64,000 bases of DNA from Ectothiorhodospiraceae bacterium WFHF3C12 (GCA_013519935.1 JACDUA010000001.1:123982-187981), one strand, 5' to 3'; positions 20,839-29,690 are shown, numbered from the stretch's first letter. Numbers and translations are program-made. Notes: generated by a model from the letters alone, not told the origin.

Positions 20839-21645
20839 ATGAGCGGACGACTGGAAGGCAAGATCGCCGTCATTACCGGCGCCACCAGCGGCATTGGTGA
20901 GGCTACGGCCTGGCGTTTTGCCGAAGCCGGCGCCAGGCTCGTTCTGGCGGGACGCAGTGAAGACAAGGGCCAGGCTCTGGCCGAGCAGATCGGCACCGAG
21001 GCGATTTTCCATCGCACGGATGTCACCCGGGAGGCCGACATTGCCGCCCTGCTGGACAAGGCCGTGTCCCACTTCGGACGGGTCGACTGCCTGTTCAACA
21101 ATGCCGGCGCGGGTGATCGCACCAGCGCGGAGTCGGTCACCGAGGAGGACTTCGACAAGGCCTTCCGTCTGCTGACCGGCAGTGTGGTCTTCGGCATCAA
21201 GCACGCGGCGCGGGTAATGAAGGCCGAGGGCGGCGGCAGCATCATCAACAACGCCAGCATCGCCGGCCACCGCATCAACCAGGGCGGTTATCTTTATTCC
21301 GGCGCCAAGGCCGCCGTGGCCCACCTGACCCGCTTGGCCGGCGTCGAGCTCGGCCCCCACGGCATCCGCGTCAACGCCATCTCGCCCGGCGCGGTCGCAA
21401 CGCCGATCTTCTGGGGCGGTTCCGCGCGGGCGCAGACCCTGAGCGAGGAGGAGAACGCCCAGAAAATGGAAAAGCTCAAGCGCAACCTGGCCAACGCCAC
21501 GCCACTCCCGCGGGCCGGGCTGGCCGACGACATAGCCTACGCCGCACTTTTCCTGGCCAGCGACGAGGGCAGCTTCATCAACTCCCACGACCTGGTCGTC
21601 GACGGCGGCCGCATCGCCATGTTCAACGAGAAGCCCTCCGGCTGA
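20839..21645 (+). CDS. Short-chain dehydrogenase/reductase
   Basis: A 268-aa SDR: TGATSGIG cofactor motif (about 14-21), NNAGAGD, the catalytic Ser in INNASIAGHR and YSGAK, then AVAHLTRLAGVELGPHGIRV and ISPGAVATPIFWGG. The C-terminal DGGRIAMFNEK ending is common in SDRs acting on lipids or secondary alcohols. GGAGGAG lies 8 nt ahead of ATG 20839. A GC hairpin follows downstream. The substrate is unknown. Confidence 0.92.
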   Translation: MSGRLEGKIAVITGATSGIGEATAWRFAEAGARLVLAGRSEDKGQALAEQIGTEAIFHRTDVTREADIAALLDKAVSHFGRVDCLFNNAGAGDRTSAESVTEEDFDKAFRLLTGSVVFGIKHAARVMKAEGGGSIINNASIAGHRINQGGYLYSGAKAAVAHLTRLAGVELGPHGIRVNAISPGAVATPIFWGGSARAQTLSEEENAQKMEKLKRNLANATPLPRAGLADDIAYAALFLASDEGSFINSHDLVVDGGRIAMFNEKPSG

Positions 21646-21665
21646 ATCACGCGCCCGCTATTTGC

Positions 21666-21690
21666 GGCCCCGCCACCGGCGGGGCCTTGT
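21666..21690 (+). terminator. Probable terminator after the SDR gene
   Basis: GGCCCCGCC (21666-21674) pairs with GGCGGGGCC (21678-21686) over a 3-nt loop, followed by TTGT. It lies 20 bp after the SDR stop. The T-run is weak. Confidence 0.45.
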
Positions 21691-21851
21691 CCGCCGGCTT
21701 TCGCATCGCAAAACGCCGCCCGCCGCCGGCAACCCGCAACCCCATACCGCGCCCTTCCGGCTCGCGCCAGCCGCGCGCCCTGTTCAGCGCCCGTTCAGCT
21801 CCCCCGCCCTAATCTGGACGCGACAACCCGGCATCACAGAGGAGCTGAGCC

Positions 21852-22238
21852 ATGTGGACCAGACTGAGTCGATGGACCCTGCCGTTGACCCTGGCGGCGG
21901 TTCTCGCCATCCCCGCCGCCGCCCAGGCCGGCGATCGGGGCCGCTCCGAGGAGAACCGGCTCTCGGATGCCGCCGGACTCTTGCAACCGGCCGGCTATCG
22001 TGACCACGAGGATCGCCACCGCGGCCGTGACCACGGCCGGCGGCACGATCGCGGCGAGCGCCACCACGGACGGCGGGACAGACACCGTTACCGGCACCAC
22101 CGCTATTACCACTACCACCGCCCACCGGTAATCTGGCGCCATTACGGCCACAGGCACGGCTACAAGCACCGCCACCACCGCCGACACCGTCCCCACGGCC
22201 GCTTCGAGCTCCATTTCGACCTGGGTGGCCGGCGCTAG
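21852..22238 (+). CDS. Secreted His/Arg-rich protein
   Basis: A 128-aa protein with a clear signal peptide (basic start, hydrophobic LPLTLAAVLAIPAAAQAG, cleavage near residue 26). The mature part is dominated by His, Arg, Asp and Tyr in short repeats such as HRGRDHGRRHDRGERHHGRR and HHRYYHYHRPPVIWRHYGHR. The histidine density suggests periplasmic or surface metal binding; this is inference. It heads a run of three exported proteins that leads into a two-component system. GAGGAG lies 6 nt ahead of the ATG. Confidence 0.8.
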   Translation: MWTRLSRWTLPLTLAAVLAIPAAAQAGDRGRSEENRLSDAAGLLQPAGYRDHEDRHRGRDHGRRHDRGERHHGRRDRHRYRHHRYYHYHRPPVIWRHYGHRHGYKHRHHRRHRPHGRFELHFDLGGRR

Positions 22239-22268
22239 CGCGGCACGCCCGCAACGGGAGGACCCGAT

Positions 22269-22793
22269 ATGAAGCCTGTCAAGATCTGTATTGTGGTGGC
22301 GGCGCTTTCCGGTCTGCTGGCCGCGCAGGCGGCGCTGGCCGGGCATGCGCGCTACGAAAAGGCCCGGGTGATTGACGTGCGGCCCATCTACGAGGTGGTC
22401 CGCGTGCCTTCCCGGGAGCGCGAATGCTGGACTGAGGAGATCGAGACCCGGCGTCCACGGCACGACGACGGTGCCCGGACCGTGGTTGGAGCCATAATCG
22501 GCGGCGTGGTGGGTCACCAGATCGCCAAGGGCAGCGACCGCTTCGAGCGTCGTGCCGCCACCGCGGCCGGCGCGATAATCGGTGGGGCCGTGGGCCGCGA
22601 TCTGGCGGGCCGGGAGCGCGGAGGCTGGCGCGAAGAGCGCCACTGTCGGGTCACCGAGCGCTATCGAGAAGAAGAGCGGCACGCGGGTTACCAGGTCACC
22701 TACCGCTATCATGGCCAGACTTACACCACGGAGCTCGACCATGATCCCGGGCGGTTCCTGCGGGTGCGAGTCGATGTGCGGCCGGCCGAGTGA
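22269..22793 (+). CDS. Glycine zipper 2TM domain protein (17-kDa surface antigen-like)
   Basis: A 174-aa exported protein: signal peptide (VVAALSGLLAAQAALAG), then a Val/Arg-rich segment ending CWTEEIETRR. A glycine zipper follows, GAIIGGVVGHQIAKG and GAIIGGAVGRDLAG (about 73-118), and then a C-terminal domain HCRVTERYREEERHAGYQV. The architecture is that of the glycine-zipper 2TM/Rick_17kDa family of envelope proteins; the zipper probably inserts in the outer membrane. It follows the His-rich protein by 30 bp with GGGAGG ahead of its ATG. Confidence 0.88.
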   Translation: MKPVKICIVVAALSGLLAAQAALAGHARYEKARVIDVRPIYEVVRVPSRERECWTEEIETRRPRHDDGARTVVGAIIGGVVGHQIAKGSDRFERRAATAAGAIIGGAVGRDLAGRERGGWREERHCRVTERYREEERHAGYQVTYRYHGQTYTTELDHDPGRFLRVRVDVRPAE

Positions 22794-22864
22794 GCCCGCG
22801 CACGAACGGTCCATGCGGGCGGCCCCATTGGTGCCTTGCGCGGGCCTGCGTGTAAACTCCGGGC

Positions 22865-23164
22865 ATGGTCATGAACCGGCTCCGAACCGCCCTGACATCG
22901 GCACTTGTGACCGCGCTCCTGCTGGCCACGGCGAACGCCGCACCACGCGACGGGCAGCCCCCCGCGCTGCTGCTGGCGCAGGGCGGCGAGCGGGTTACCC
23001 TGGAAGAGGCCGCGGCCAGCGTGCGCGCCGAGACCGGCGGTCGTATTCTTTCCGCCGAGACGCGCGGTCGCGGCGCGGATCGTGTTCATCGCATCAAGGT
23101 GCTCACCGGTGACAACCGCGTTCGCATCATCGAAGTCGATCCGCGGTCCGGCTCGCGGCGTTAG
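22865..23164 (+). CDS. PepSY domain protein, exported
   Basis: A 99-aa protein with an N-terminal signal peptide (LTSALVTALLLATANAAP) and a C-terminal PepSY-like domain (VTLEEAAASVRAETGGRIL, then RIKVLTGDNRVRIIEVDP). Small PepSY proteins often lie upstream of PhoPQ-like systems and are thought to act as periplasmic inhibitors or sensors. It ends 15 bp before the response regulator gene. ATG 22865 or the ATG two codons later is the start. Confidence 0.88.
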   Translation: MVMNRLRTALTSALVTALLLATANAAPRDGQPPALLLAQGGERVTLEEAAASVRAETGGRILSAETRGRGADRVHRIKVLTGDNRVRIIEVDPRSGSRR

Positions 23165-23179
23165 GCACGGCACGCCAGC

Positions 23180-23878
23180 ATGGGTGAACCGATGCGCGTG
23201 CTGATCGTCGAGGACGAATCCGCGCTGAGGGAACAGATCGCCAACGCACTGGCGGACCAGGACTGGGCTGCCGACGGCAGCGGCGATGGCGCCGAAGGTC
23301 TCTACCTGGCCCGGGAATTCCCATTCGATGTCGCCGTGGTGGATCTGGGACTGCCGGGGCTTCCCGGTCTGGATCTCATTCGCACGCTTCGCGCCGAGGA
23401 CAACGCCCTGCCCATTCTCGTGCTCACGGCGCGGGGACGCTGGCAGGAGCGCGTCGAGGGCCTGGAGGCTGGCGCCGACGACTACCTGGTCAAGCCCTTC
23501 CACATGGAAGAGCTGGTAGCACGGCTCAGGGCCCTCACCCGCCGCGCCGCCGGCAGCGGCAGTGACCGGCTTGTCGCCGGCCCCCTGACCCTGGACACGA
23601 CGGCCCAGAGCGTTACCGTGGCGGAGCGGCCCTGCGAGCTGACCGCCTACGAGTACCAGTTGCTGGAATACCTCGTTCGCCACGCCGGACAGGTGGTATC
23701 CAAGCAGGTCCTGGCGGACTGGCTGTACCCGCATGACGAGGACCGGGACAGCAACGTCATCGAAGTGCTGCTGGGCCGGCTGCGCCGCAAGCTGGACCCC
23801 GACGGTCAGCTCAAGCCCATCGAAACCCTTCGCGGCCGGGGCTACCGGTTCACGTTGCAGGACAACGGCGAGCGATGA
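23180..23878 (+). CDS. OmpR/PhoP-family response regulator
   Basis: A 232-aa response regulator: receiver domain with acidic pocket VEDE, phosphoacceptor Asp55 (VVDLGLPG), Thr (LTARG) and Lys (LVKPFHMEEL). A C-terminal winged helix follows, LTAYEYQLLEYLVRHAGQVV, then NVIEVLLGRLRRKLD and ETLRGRGYRF, which most resembles PhoP. ATG 23192 (MRVLIVED) is an alternative start. Its stop overlaps the kinase ATG by 4 bp. Confidence 0.95.
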   Translation: MGEPMRVLIVEDESALREQIANALADQDWAADGSGDGAEGLYLAREFPFDVAVVDLGLPGLPGLDLIRTLRAEDNALPILVLTARGRWQERVEGLEAGADDYLVKPFHMEELVARLRALTRRAAGSGSDRLVAGPLTLDTTAQSVTVAERPCELTAYEYQLLEYLVRHAGQVVSKQVLADWLYPHDEDRDSNVIEVLLGRLRRKLDPDGQLKPIETLRGRGYRFTLQDNGER

Positions 23879-25194
23879 ACTCCCTGAGATGGCGCGCCGG
23901 CCTGGCAACCATGACGGTGGTGGCCGTGTTCGCCGCGGCCACCGCCGTGGCGCTGGATCAGGCCTTTCGCGACGCCACGCGCACCGCCTGGGCCGAGCGT
24001 CTGCGCGCCCAGGTGTTCCTGTTGATGGGGGCGACGGAAGTCGCACCGGATGGGCAGCCCCGGCTTCCGGACGTGCTGCCGGAGGTCCGCCTGGAAGGTA
24101 CCGATTCCGGCCTGTTCGCGAGGATACTGGACGGCCGGGGCGAGACCCTGTGGCGCTCCCCCTCGGCCCTGGGCTACGAGCTCCCGGCACCTGCGCCGGG
24201 GAGCGGGCTGCGAACCGTAACCATGGGCGGCAGCGACTATTTCAGCAGCAGCATCCGCGTGGACTGGCAGCTTGACCACCAGGCCGTTCCCCTGACCTTC
24301 CAGATCGTGGAAGACCGCAGCGCCTTCGCCGCGGAGCTCACACGCTTCCGGCGCACGCTCTGGACCTACCTCGGTATCGCCGCGGCCGGACTGGTCGTAC
24401 TCCAGGGTCTGGCGCTGCGCTGGGGACTGCGCCCGCTGCGGGGCGTCGAACGCGAGCTCTACGCCGTCGAGCGGGGCAGCCAGCAAGCGATTCACGGTCG
24501 CTACCCCCGGGAGCTGGAAAGACTCACCATGGGTCTCAACACCCTGCTCCACCACGAGCGGGCTCAGCAGCGGCGCTACCGCGACGCCCTCGGCGACCTG
24601 GCCCACAGCCTGAAGACACCCCTGGCCATTATGCGCGGCGCGCTCGGTTCCGGCGGCGAGGACCAGACTGCCCGGGAGCAGCTGGAGCGCATGGACCGCA
24701 TCATTGGCTATCAGCTTCAGCGCGCGACGACCAGCGGACGCACGGCACTGGTGGCGCCTGTTGCGCTGAAACCCGTGCTGGAGCGATTGATCCGCAGCCT
24801 GGCCAAGGTATACGCGGAGAAGGCCATCCGCCCGGACATGGAGATCGACGGCGGGGCGGCGTTTCGCGGGAACGAGGATGACCTCATGGAGGTGCTGGGC
24901 AATCTCCTGGACAACGCCTTCAAGTGGGGACGGGAGACGATCCAGGTGCGCGTGACCGGAGGCGACCCGTTGATCTCCCTGGTCCTGGAGGACGACGGTC
25001 CAGGCATTCCCGAGAGCGATATCCCCACCATACTCAGCCGCGGCGGCCGCCTCGACGAAGCGGTTCCCGGCCAGGGCATCGGCCTGGCGGTGGTCAGGGA
25101 CGTGGTGGACGCCTACGGCGGGACGCTGACCCTCGAGCGCTCCGAGTCCCTCGGCGGGCTGCGCGTCACGCTGCAGCTGCCCGGCTTCGCGTGA
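23875..25194 (+). CDS. Sensor histidine kinase, PhoQ-like
   Basis: A 439-aa inner-membrane kinase: TM1 (about 10-28), a periplasmic domain of about 130 residues, TM2 (LWTYLGIAAAGLVVLQGLAL), a HAMP-like linker, and the H-box LGDLAHSLKTPLAIM (His244). The ATPase domain has N-box NLLDNAFKWG, G1 EDDGPGIP and G2 GQGIGLAVV. The PhoQ-type H-box spelling matches the PhoP-like partner. It overlaps the regulator by ATGA. The upstream PepSY and His-rich genes suggest metal or cationic stress as signal; this is inference. Confidence 0.95.
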   Translation: MNSLRWRAGLATMTVVAVFAAATAVALDQAFRDATRTAWAERLRAQVFLLMGATEVAPDGQPRLPDVLPEVRLEGTDSGLFARILDGRGETLWRSPSALGYELPAPAPGSGLRTVTMGGSDYFSSSIRVDWQLDHQAVPLTFQIVEDRSAFAAELTRFRRTLWTYLGIAAAGLVVLQGLALRWGLRPLRGVERELYAVERGSQQAIHGRYPRELERLTMGLNTLLHHERAQQRRYRDALGDLAHSLKTPLAIMRGALGSGGEDQTAREQLERMDRIIGYQLQRATTSGRTALVAPVALKPVLERLIRSLAKVYAEKAIRPDMEIDGGAAFRGNEDDLMEVLGNLLDNAFKWGRETIQVRVTGGDPLISLVLEDDGPGIPESDIPTILSRGGRLDEAVPGQGIGLAVVRDVVDAYGGTLTLERSESLGGLRVTLQLPGFA

Positions 25195-25203
25195 GTCGCT
25201 TCA

Positions 25204-25953
25204 CTAGCGAAAATCCGCCGTATCGATGACGCAACGGAAGAACTCGCCCTCCGCTTCCATCCCGTCGCCGCCGTGGAGCCAGCCGACGCTGAGTTTTGCC
25301 GGTATCCGGTATTGCCCGAATCGCGCCAGGGCCTCGATACGCCCGCCAAAGCGCTCGTAGCGAAAACCGCGGCCGTCCGGATCCCCCCACCGTGGGAAGG
25401 ACAGCGCCGTCGGCGCACCCGCCTCATCGACATCCACCGTAAGATTCACGGTCTCGCCCCAGGCTCCCAGGGTCGCGGTCGCCCGCTCACCGTCGCCGTC
25501 GTGCCATTGCGCGCCGGGCGGCAACAGCGCCGAAGGCAGCCAGACCCGCTCGCCGAGCGCCCGGCCGATGGATGAACGCGTGATGTCCGGGTCACTGCGC
25601 CGCATCACCGGGATCAACCCCAGAATGCGCCAGTCCAGCGCGCCGCGGCCATCGATCAGCCGGTCCGAGCCGGCCACCGGCAATCCGCCCATCCGGACCC
25701 TGGCGGCCCAGATCATCGCCCCATCGGCACGGATCACCTGCTCGGCGCGGAACCGGCACCAGCCCCTGAGGCGAATCTCGCCATGCATGGTCAGGCGGAC
25801 GGCACCGGCTAGCGGGGCACCGGGGGCAATGGCGGCCCGCAGATACCGCACCGCGGCCGGAGGCAGGCCCTGGAGGTCGGTCTCCGAGAAACGCCCGGCC
25901 ATCCTCGGTGCCGTCCGCCATAGCCGTTCCAGCAGTCGATGCCCGTTACCCAA
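25204..25953 (-). CDS. DUF6920-type (DUF6544) family protein
   Basis: A 249-aa protein opening near LLERLWRTAPRMAGRFSETD and containing LPPAAVRYLRAAIAPG, VRLTMHGEIRLRGWCRFRAE, VWLPSALLPP and FRYERFGGRIEALARFGQYR, a pattern found in a widespread uncharacterised family. TTG 25953 was chosen because GAGAGG lies 9 nt upstream. The longer open frame to 26136 would overlap the divergent MFS gene. ATG 25902 is another possibility. It converges on the kinase gene 9 bp away. Confidence 0.75.
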   Translation of the reverse strand: MGNGHRLLERLWRTAPRMAGRFSETDLQGLPPAAVRYLRAAIAPGAPLAGAVRLTMHGEIRLRGWCRFRAEQVIRADGAMIWAARVRMGGLPVAGSDRLIDGRGALDWRILGLIPVMRRSDPDITRSSIGRALGERVWLPSALLPPGAQWHDGDGERATATLGAWGETVNLTVDVDEAGAPTALSFPRWGDPDGRGFRYERFGGRIEALARFGQYRIPAKLSVGWLHGGDGMEAEGEFFRCVIDTADFR

Positions 25954-26104
25954 TTCCCATAGCCTCTCGCCAGTGCATTCGGGCCGCCGGGGCCGTAACC
26001 ATGATATCGTCTGCGGCTGCGCGATGGGCCCATGCGACGCGGCCGGCCACGGGACAACAACGCGGCGCCGCCCCGCCCCAGGAAACTGGCACAAGAACCG
26101 GACC

Positions 26105-27445
26105 ATGAACAGCGTATCCCCGACGAGCACAGCCACCCTGAGCCACGGCAGCGGCAGCCGCTTCGAGTGGATACGCTGGCGGCTCTACGCCGTGCTGGCC
26201 GCTTCGTTCTTCCTGGGTTTCTTCTATCGAATGGCGCCCGGGGTCGTCGCCGACGAGCTCATGCGGGCCTTCCAGACAAGCGGCGCCGCGCTGGGCCTGA
26301 TGGTGGCGATGTATTTCTACATCTACACCCTGATGCAGGTTCCCGCGGGCGTCCTGGCCGATACCCTGGGGCCGCGGACCAGCACCAGCCTGGGGGCGTT
26401 ACTGGCCGGCGGCGGCTCCATCCTGTTCGGCCTGGCGCCCACGTTCGAGTTCGCCGCCGCTGGCCGCTTCCTGATGGGTCTGGGCACGTCGACGATCTTC
26501 GTCGGGCTGTTGAAGATCAACACCACCTGGTTTCGGGATCGCAGCCAGGGCGCCGCCAACGGGCTGGCCATGCTGCTGGGGAACCTGGGGTCGGTCTTGG
26601 CCGCCAGCCCGTTCGCCGCCATGCTGGCTGTCATGACCTGGCGAACGGCCTTCACCGCCGCTGGGGTTCTATCGGTGATCCTCGGCGCGCTCACCTGGCT
26701 GTTCGTCCGGGACCGTCCCGAGCAGGTAGGCTATCGGCTCGAGGAGGATCTGCCTCCCTCGGAGACACCCCCGGTCCACTGGACCCGAAACCTGCTGGCA
26801 GTGGTCAGAACGCCGCCGGTGTGGGCCGGCCTCGGCGCGCAGTTCGGCATCGGCGGCACGTTCTTCACGTTTGCCGGCCTCTGGGGCGTGCCCCTGATGC
26901 AGCAGGGCTACGGTCTCGGCCGCACCCATGCCGCCCTTTATCCCACGTTCGCGGTTATCGGGCTGGCCGTGGGTGCCCTGTTCTTCGGCTGGCTCTCGGA
27001 CCGGGTGGGTCGGCGCAAACCGTTCATTGTTGGCGGGGCGCTCATGACCTGTCTCCTCTGGACGTACTTCATCCTGGGCCCGTGGAGCCCGGGCTGGAGC
27101 GGCCTGACGCTATGCTTTCTGATCGGCTTCCTGGGGGCGGCAACCAGCGTGGCCTACACCGCCGCCAAGGAGACGGTGATGCCGCACCAGGCGGGCATGG
27201 CAATGGCGATGGTCAACACGGGCCTGTTCCTGGGCGTCGCCATTGCGCAGCCGGCCCTGGGGTGGGTCCTCGATCTGAGCTGGAGCGGTGCCGCGGTGGA
27301 CGGCGTGCGTCAGTACGGCCTGGAAGCCTATCGCCAGGCGCTCTGGCTGTCGGTTCTGTTAGGCGGCATCAGCCTGGGCGCTGCGCTGTTCAGCCGGGAG
27401 ACCCGCTGCCGGAACCTGGCGCTTCTGGACAAGGCCGATCACTGA
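26105..27445 (+). CDS. MFS transporter
   Basis: A 446-aa major facilitator superfamily protein with about 12 hydrophobic segments in two halves. The family loop GVLADTLGPRTSTSLGALL follows TM2, and its mirror FGWLSDRVGRRKPFIVGGAL follows TM8. The first segments (ASFFLGFFYRMAPGVVADEL) resemble the anion:cation symporter/OPA-like branch. ATG 26105 (MNSVSPTSTA) was chosen over a frame extending to 25568 because the latter lies wholly inside the opposite gene. The substrate is unknown. Confidence 0.92.
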   Translation: MNSVSPTSTATLSHGSGSRFEWIRWRLYAVLAASFFLGFFYRMAPGVVADELMRAFQTSGAALGLMVAMYFYIYTLMQVPAGVLADTLGPRTSTSLGALLAGGGSILFGLAPTFEFAAAGRFLMGLGTSTIFVGLLKINTTWFRDRSQGAANGLAMLLGNLGSVLAASPFAAMLAVMTWRTAFTAAGVLSVILGALTWLFVRDRPEQVGYRLEEDLPPSETPPVHWTRNLLAVVRTPPVWAGLGAQFGIGGTFFTFAGLWGVPLMQQGYGLGRTHAALYPTFAVIGLAVGALFFGWLSDRVGRRKPFIVGGALMTCLLWTYFILGPWSPGWSGLTLCFLIGFLGAATSVAYTAAKETVMPHQAGMAMAMVNTGLFLGVAIAQPALGWVLDLSWSGAAVDGVRQYGLEAYRQALWLSVLLGGISLGAALFSRETRCRNLALLDKADH

Positions 27446-27452
27446 CGGCCGC

Positions 27453-28562
27453 TCAGCCGACCGCCACTTCGACGTAACGGTTCACGGAGGGCAGCCCGCG
27501 GACGGCCCAGAGCCGTCGGGACGAGGGGTCCGCGATCACGGCACCGCAGGTGGCAATGTGCGCAGGGGGCTTGCCCTGGTAACAGATGGCCTGCTCGTCC
27601 CGGGTCACCGCCATGAGGTCCTCGACGTCCAGACCGGACCGGTCCAGCAGCTCGTAGGCGCGTTCCAGCCGCCGCTCCGAGCTCGCCTGGGCGATCGGGT
27701 CCCGGGTGCGCTGCCGGGCACGCGTTTCCTTCGCCACGCAGTGGTTGGTATGCGCCAGCGGCTCGCGTTCGAGATGGGTCACCACCTGGGTGGTGGCGGT
27801 TGCCTCGACGTTGACCCCGTTGCCCAGGGCGTCCATCAGCAGGTAGTTGTGCGCCCCGGCCAGCGTCGCCTGCGTTATGCAGTCCAGGGCGTCCTCGAAT
27901 CGGGTCTGGCGCAGCGCCTCCCGCACAACGAAGTTCCAGGTCACCCCGATGCGGCCGTCCGCGCCGGAAAGGTTATTGATGCCAATGGTAATGCCCGCCT
28001 CGTTCATGCCGATCATGCCGACGGCGCCGGCGCTGGTGAAAACGGCGAACGCCGGTGCGTCGTCCGGGTGCCCCTGAAGCACCAGTGCGTGGCTGGCCCC
28101 TGTCTCGTGCATGTCCCAGGTCTGGCCGAAAAGGGCATGGCCCGTACGGGTGCGTTCGCCGGGCACCAGGAAGGCCGTGCACTGGTCGGCTTCCACCGGC
28201 GCGGGACCCGCCGCCCCCGCCGCCGCGTAGAACGTATCGACGAGATCCGTGAAGCCACCGACCAGCAGCGCCTCCTCCAGGCCGATGCCCGCCGCCGCGG
28301 CGAGTCCCTCCAACTCGGCGGTGAGCGCCGGGGAATAATCCCGATGGGCCGTCAGGCAGTCCCCCGTCACGGACAGGACGGTCTCCTCCATGAGAGGTTG
28401 GCCCACCCAGTGAGGCTCGATGGCGAGCCTCAGCCGCTCACGGGCGAACCGGCGCACGTCCGCCTCGTATGCCCGGCCATGCGCCCGTCCCATGGCGCGA
28501 CCGTCGCCGGAGACCTCGAGGACGGGTATCCCGGTTTCGAATTGGCCCGAAGCGTTATTCAT
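27453..28562 (-). CDS. C45 family autoproteolytic acyltransferase/hydrolase
   Basis: A 369-aa relative of acyl-CoA:6-aminopenicillanic acid acyltransferase (peptidase family C45, Ntn-hydrolase fold). The probable self-cleavage site and nucleophile is Cys128 in DQCTAFLVPGE, followed by the family's GQTWDMHE and GMIGMNEAGITIGINNL. C45 enzymes cleave or form amide bonds after autoproteolysis; the substrate here is unknown. It converges on the MFS gene 7 bp away. Confidence 0.88.
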   Translation of the reverse strand: MNNASGQFETGIPVLEVSGDGRAMGRAHGRAYEADVRRFARERLRLAIEPHWVGQPLMEETVLSVTGDCLTAHRDYSPALTAELEGLAAAAGIGLEEALLVGGFTDLVDTFYAAAGAAGPAPVEADQCTAFLVPGERTRTGHALFGQTWDMHETGASHALVLQGHPDDAPAFAVFTSAGAVGMIGMNEAGITIGINNLSGADGRIGVTWNFVVREALRQTRFEDALDCITQATLAGAHNYLLMDALGNGVNVEATATTQVVTHLEREPLAHTNHCVAKETRARQRTRDPIAQASSERRLERAYELLDRSGLDVEDLMAVTRDEQAICYQGKPPAHIATCGAVIADPSSRRLWAVRGLPSVNRYVEVAVG

Positions 28563-28637
28563 TGCAGACCTCCGACAGGTGCTCGTCCAGGAAGTGTAGG
28601 ACGATCAGCCACCCCCGGCCCAATCCCGGGGCCGCTG

Positions 28638-29072
28638 TCAGAGACTGACATTGAAGTGATGGGCGGTCAGATCCAGCCCCTTGTTGAGATAGAGACGGTG
28701 CGCGTCGTGGCGCTGATAACCCGAGTCCAGGTGCAGCCCTTCACAGCCGGCCTCCCTGGCGTGCTCGATGAGCCAGTCCAGCAGCAGCCCGCTGTAGCCG
28801 CGACGGCGGTGGTCGGGATGGGTGACCAGATCGTCGACGTACAGCACCCGGCCCCAGGCCATGAAATGAGCGAATCGATAACCGGCCACGGCCGTGACGC
28901 CGCCCTCGGCCGCGATGCAGGCGAGCCTGTAGCCCTCCTCGGCCTGAACCCGCACCCGGCGAACGAACTCGGCCTCGTCAAGATGTGTTCGCAACGCGAC
29001 CATTACCGGGAAACACGCCCGCACGGCCCCTTCGTCGGCAAGATCCACCGACGTCACACTTGCCCCACTCAT
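28638..29072 (-). CDS. GNAT family N-acetyltransferase
   Basis: A 144-aa acetyltransferase with the acetyl-CoA loop HPDHRRRGYSGLLLDWLIEH and the terminal LHLDSGYQRHDAHRLYLNKG pattern common in single-domain GNATs. Its ATG (29072) overlaps the stop of the putative molybdenum carrier gene upstream (ATGA), so the two are translationally coupled. The substrate cannot be read from sequence. Confidence 0.9.
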   Translation of the reverse strand: MSGASVTSVDLADEGAVRACFPVMVALRTHLDEAEFVRRVRVQAEEGYRLACIAAEGGVTAVAGYRFAHFMAWGRVLYVDDLVTHPDHRRRGYSGLLLDWLIEHAREAGCEGLHLDSGYQRHDAHRLYLNKGLDLTAHHFNVSL

Positions 29073-29590
29073 TGTTCCGCTCCCCCCTTTTTCGGCGCCG
29101 CCTGATTCGCGGCATTCGATTGCGCGGCAGAGCATATCAGCGCCGCGACCACCGCTTGAGCATACGCGTGAGCGCCGCCCCATTTGCTGGCCCGGGGCCC
29201 GGCCACGTTGAGCACCCGGATCGCCCATCGCTCCACGAAGCGGGACAGCAGTCGAACCGCCGCCTCCACATCCTGCGCCTCCGCGTCCACCGTGAGGCAG
29301 GGCCTGCGCAGCTCATCGCAATAACGCTGCGTCAGGGCGGTGCCGCCCTGCAGAACACCGTGGCGGAGGATCACGGTGCCGTCACTATCCAGTACATTGC
29401 GCCGGGTCCGCGTCCGGTAGTCCCGCCGGGGCAACGTCGTGAGCGGATAATCGGCCGGTATGGTTCCGTCTTCCGCCCGCCGTCCGGCGGGGCACCACCC
29501 GCCGCATGGGAAACGCGCCGCCAGGGCCGCGTCCAGGGCACCCCGGTCCACCCCGGTCTGCCCGCCCGAAACGATCCGTTCAAGCGGCAT
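29069..29590 (-). CDS. Putative molybdenum carrier family protein
   Basis: A 173-aa protein beginning MPLERIVSGGQTGVDRGALD. The SGGQTGVDRGALD loop, GGWCPAGRRAEDG and the NVAGPRASKW segment are hallmarks of the family annotated as putative molybdenum carrier (a Rossmann-like, lysine-decarboxylase-related fold). The biochemical role is not well established. It is coupled by a 4-bp overlap to the downstream GNAT. ATG 29590 lies inside the 3' end of a truncated acetyltransferase reading frame; no good ribosome site is visible. Confidence 0.85.
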   Translation of the reverse strand: MPLERIVSGGQTGVDRGALDAALAARFPCGGWCPAGRRAEDGTIPADYPLTTLPRRDYRTRTRRNVLDSDGTVILRHGVLQGGTALTQRYCDELRRPCLTVDAEAQDVEAAVRLLSRFVERWAIRVLNVAGPRASKWGGAHAYAQAVVAALICSAAQSNAANQAAPKKGGAEQ

Positions 29591-29690
29591 TTGAAGCTGG
29601 TGACCGGTTCCAGGGCGGTGTGGAATCGCAACACTGCCACAGCGCCACCTCCGCCCCGGTGTCGTCCCGGTGAAACCGACGTATTTCCAT
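29580..29690 (-). pseudogene. N-terminal remnant of a YpeA-like GNAT acetyltransferase
   Basis: Reading the minus strand from ATG 29690 gives 36 codons, MEIRRFHRDDTGAEVALWQC then CDSTPPWN, before diverging and stopping. This matches the opening of YpeA-type acetyltransferases (MEIR.F...D...V..LW..CDL.RPWN), which run to about 140 aa. The match breaks right after PPWN, and the molybdenum-carrier gene begins there. It looks like a truncated gene whose remainder has been lost; the similarity is from memory of the family, not a search. Confidence 0.5.

Noticed and set aside
25568-26104. N-terminal extension of the MFS transporter
   Set aside because: It lies inside the opposite DUF gene; the conserved protein starts at 26105.
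25954-26136. N-terminal extension of the DUF6920-type protein
   Set aside because: It would overlap the divergent MFS gene; TTG 25953 has a good ribosome site.
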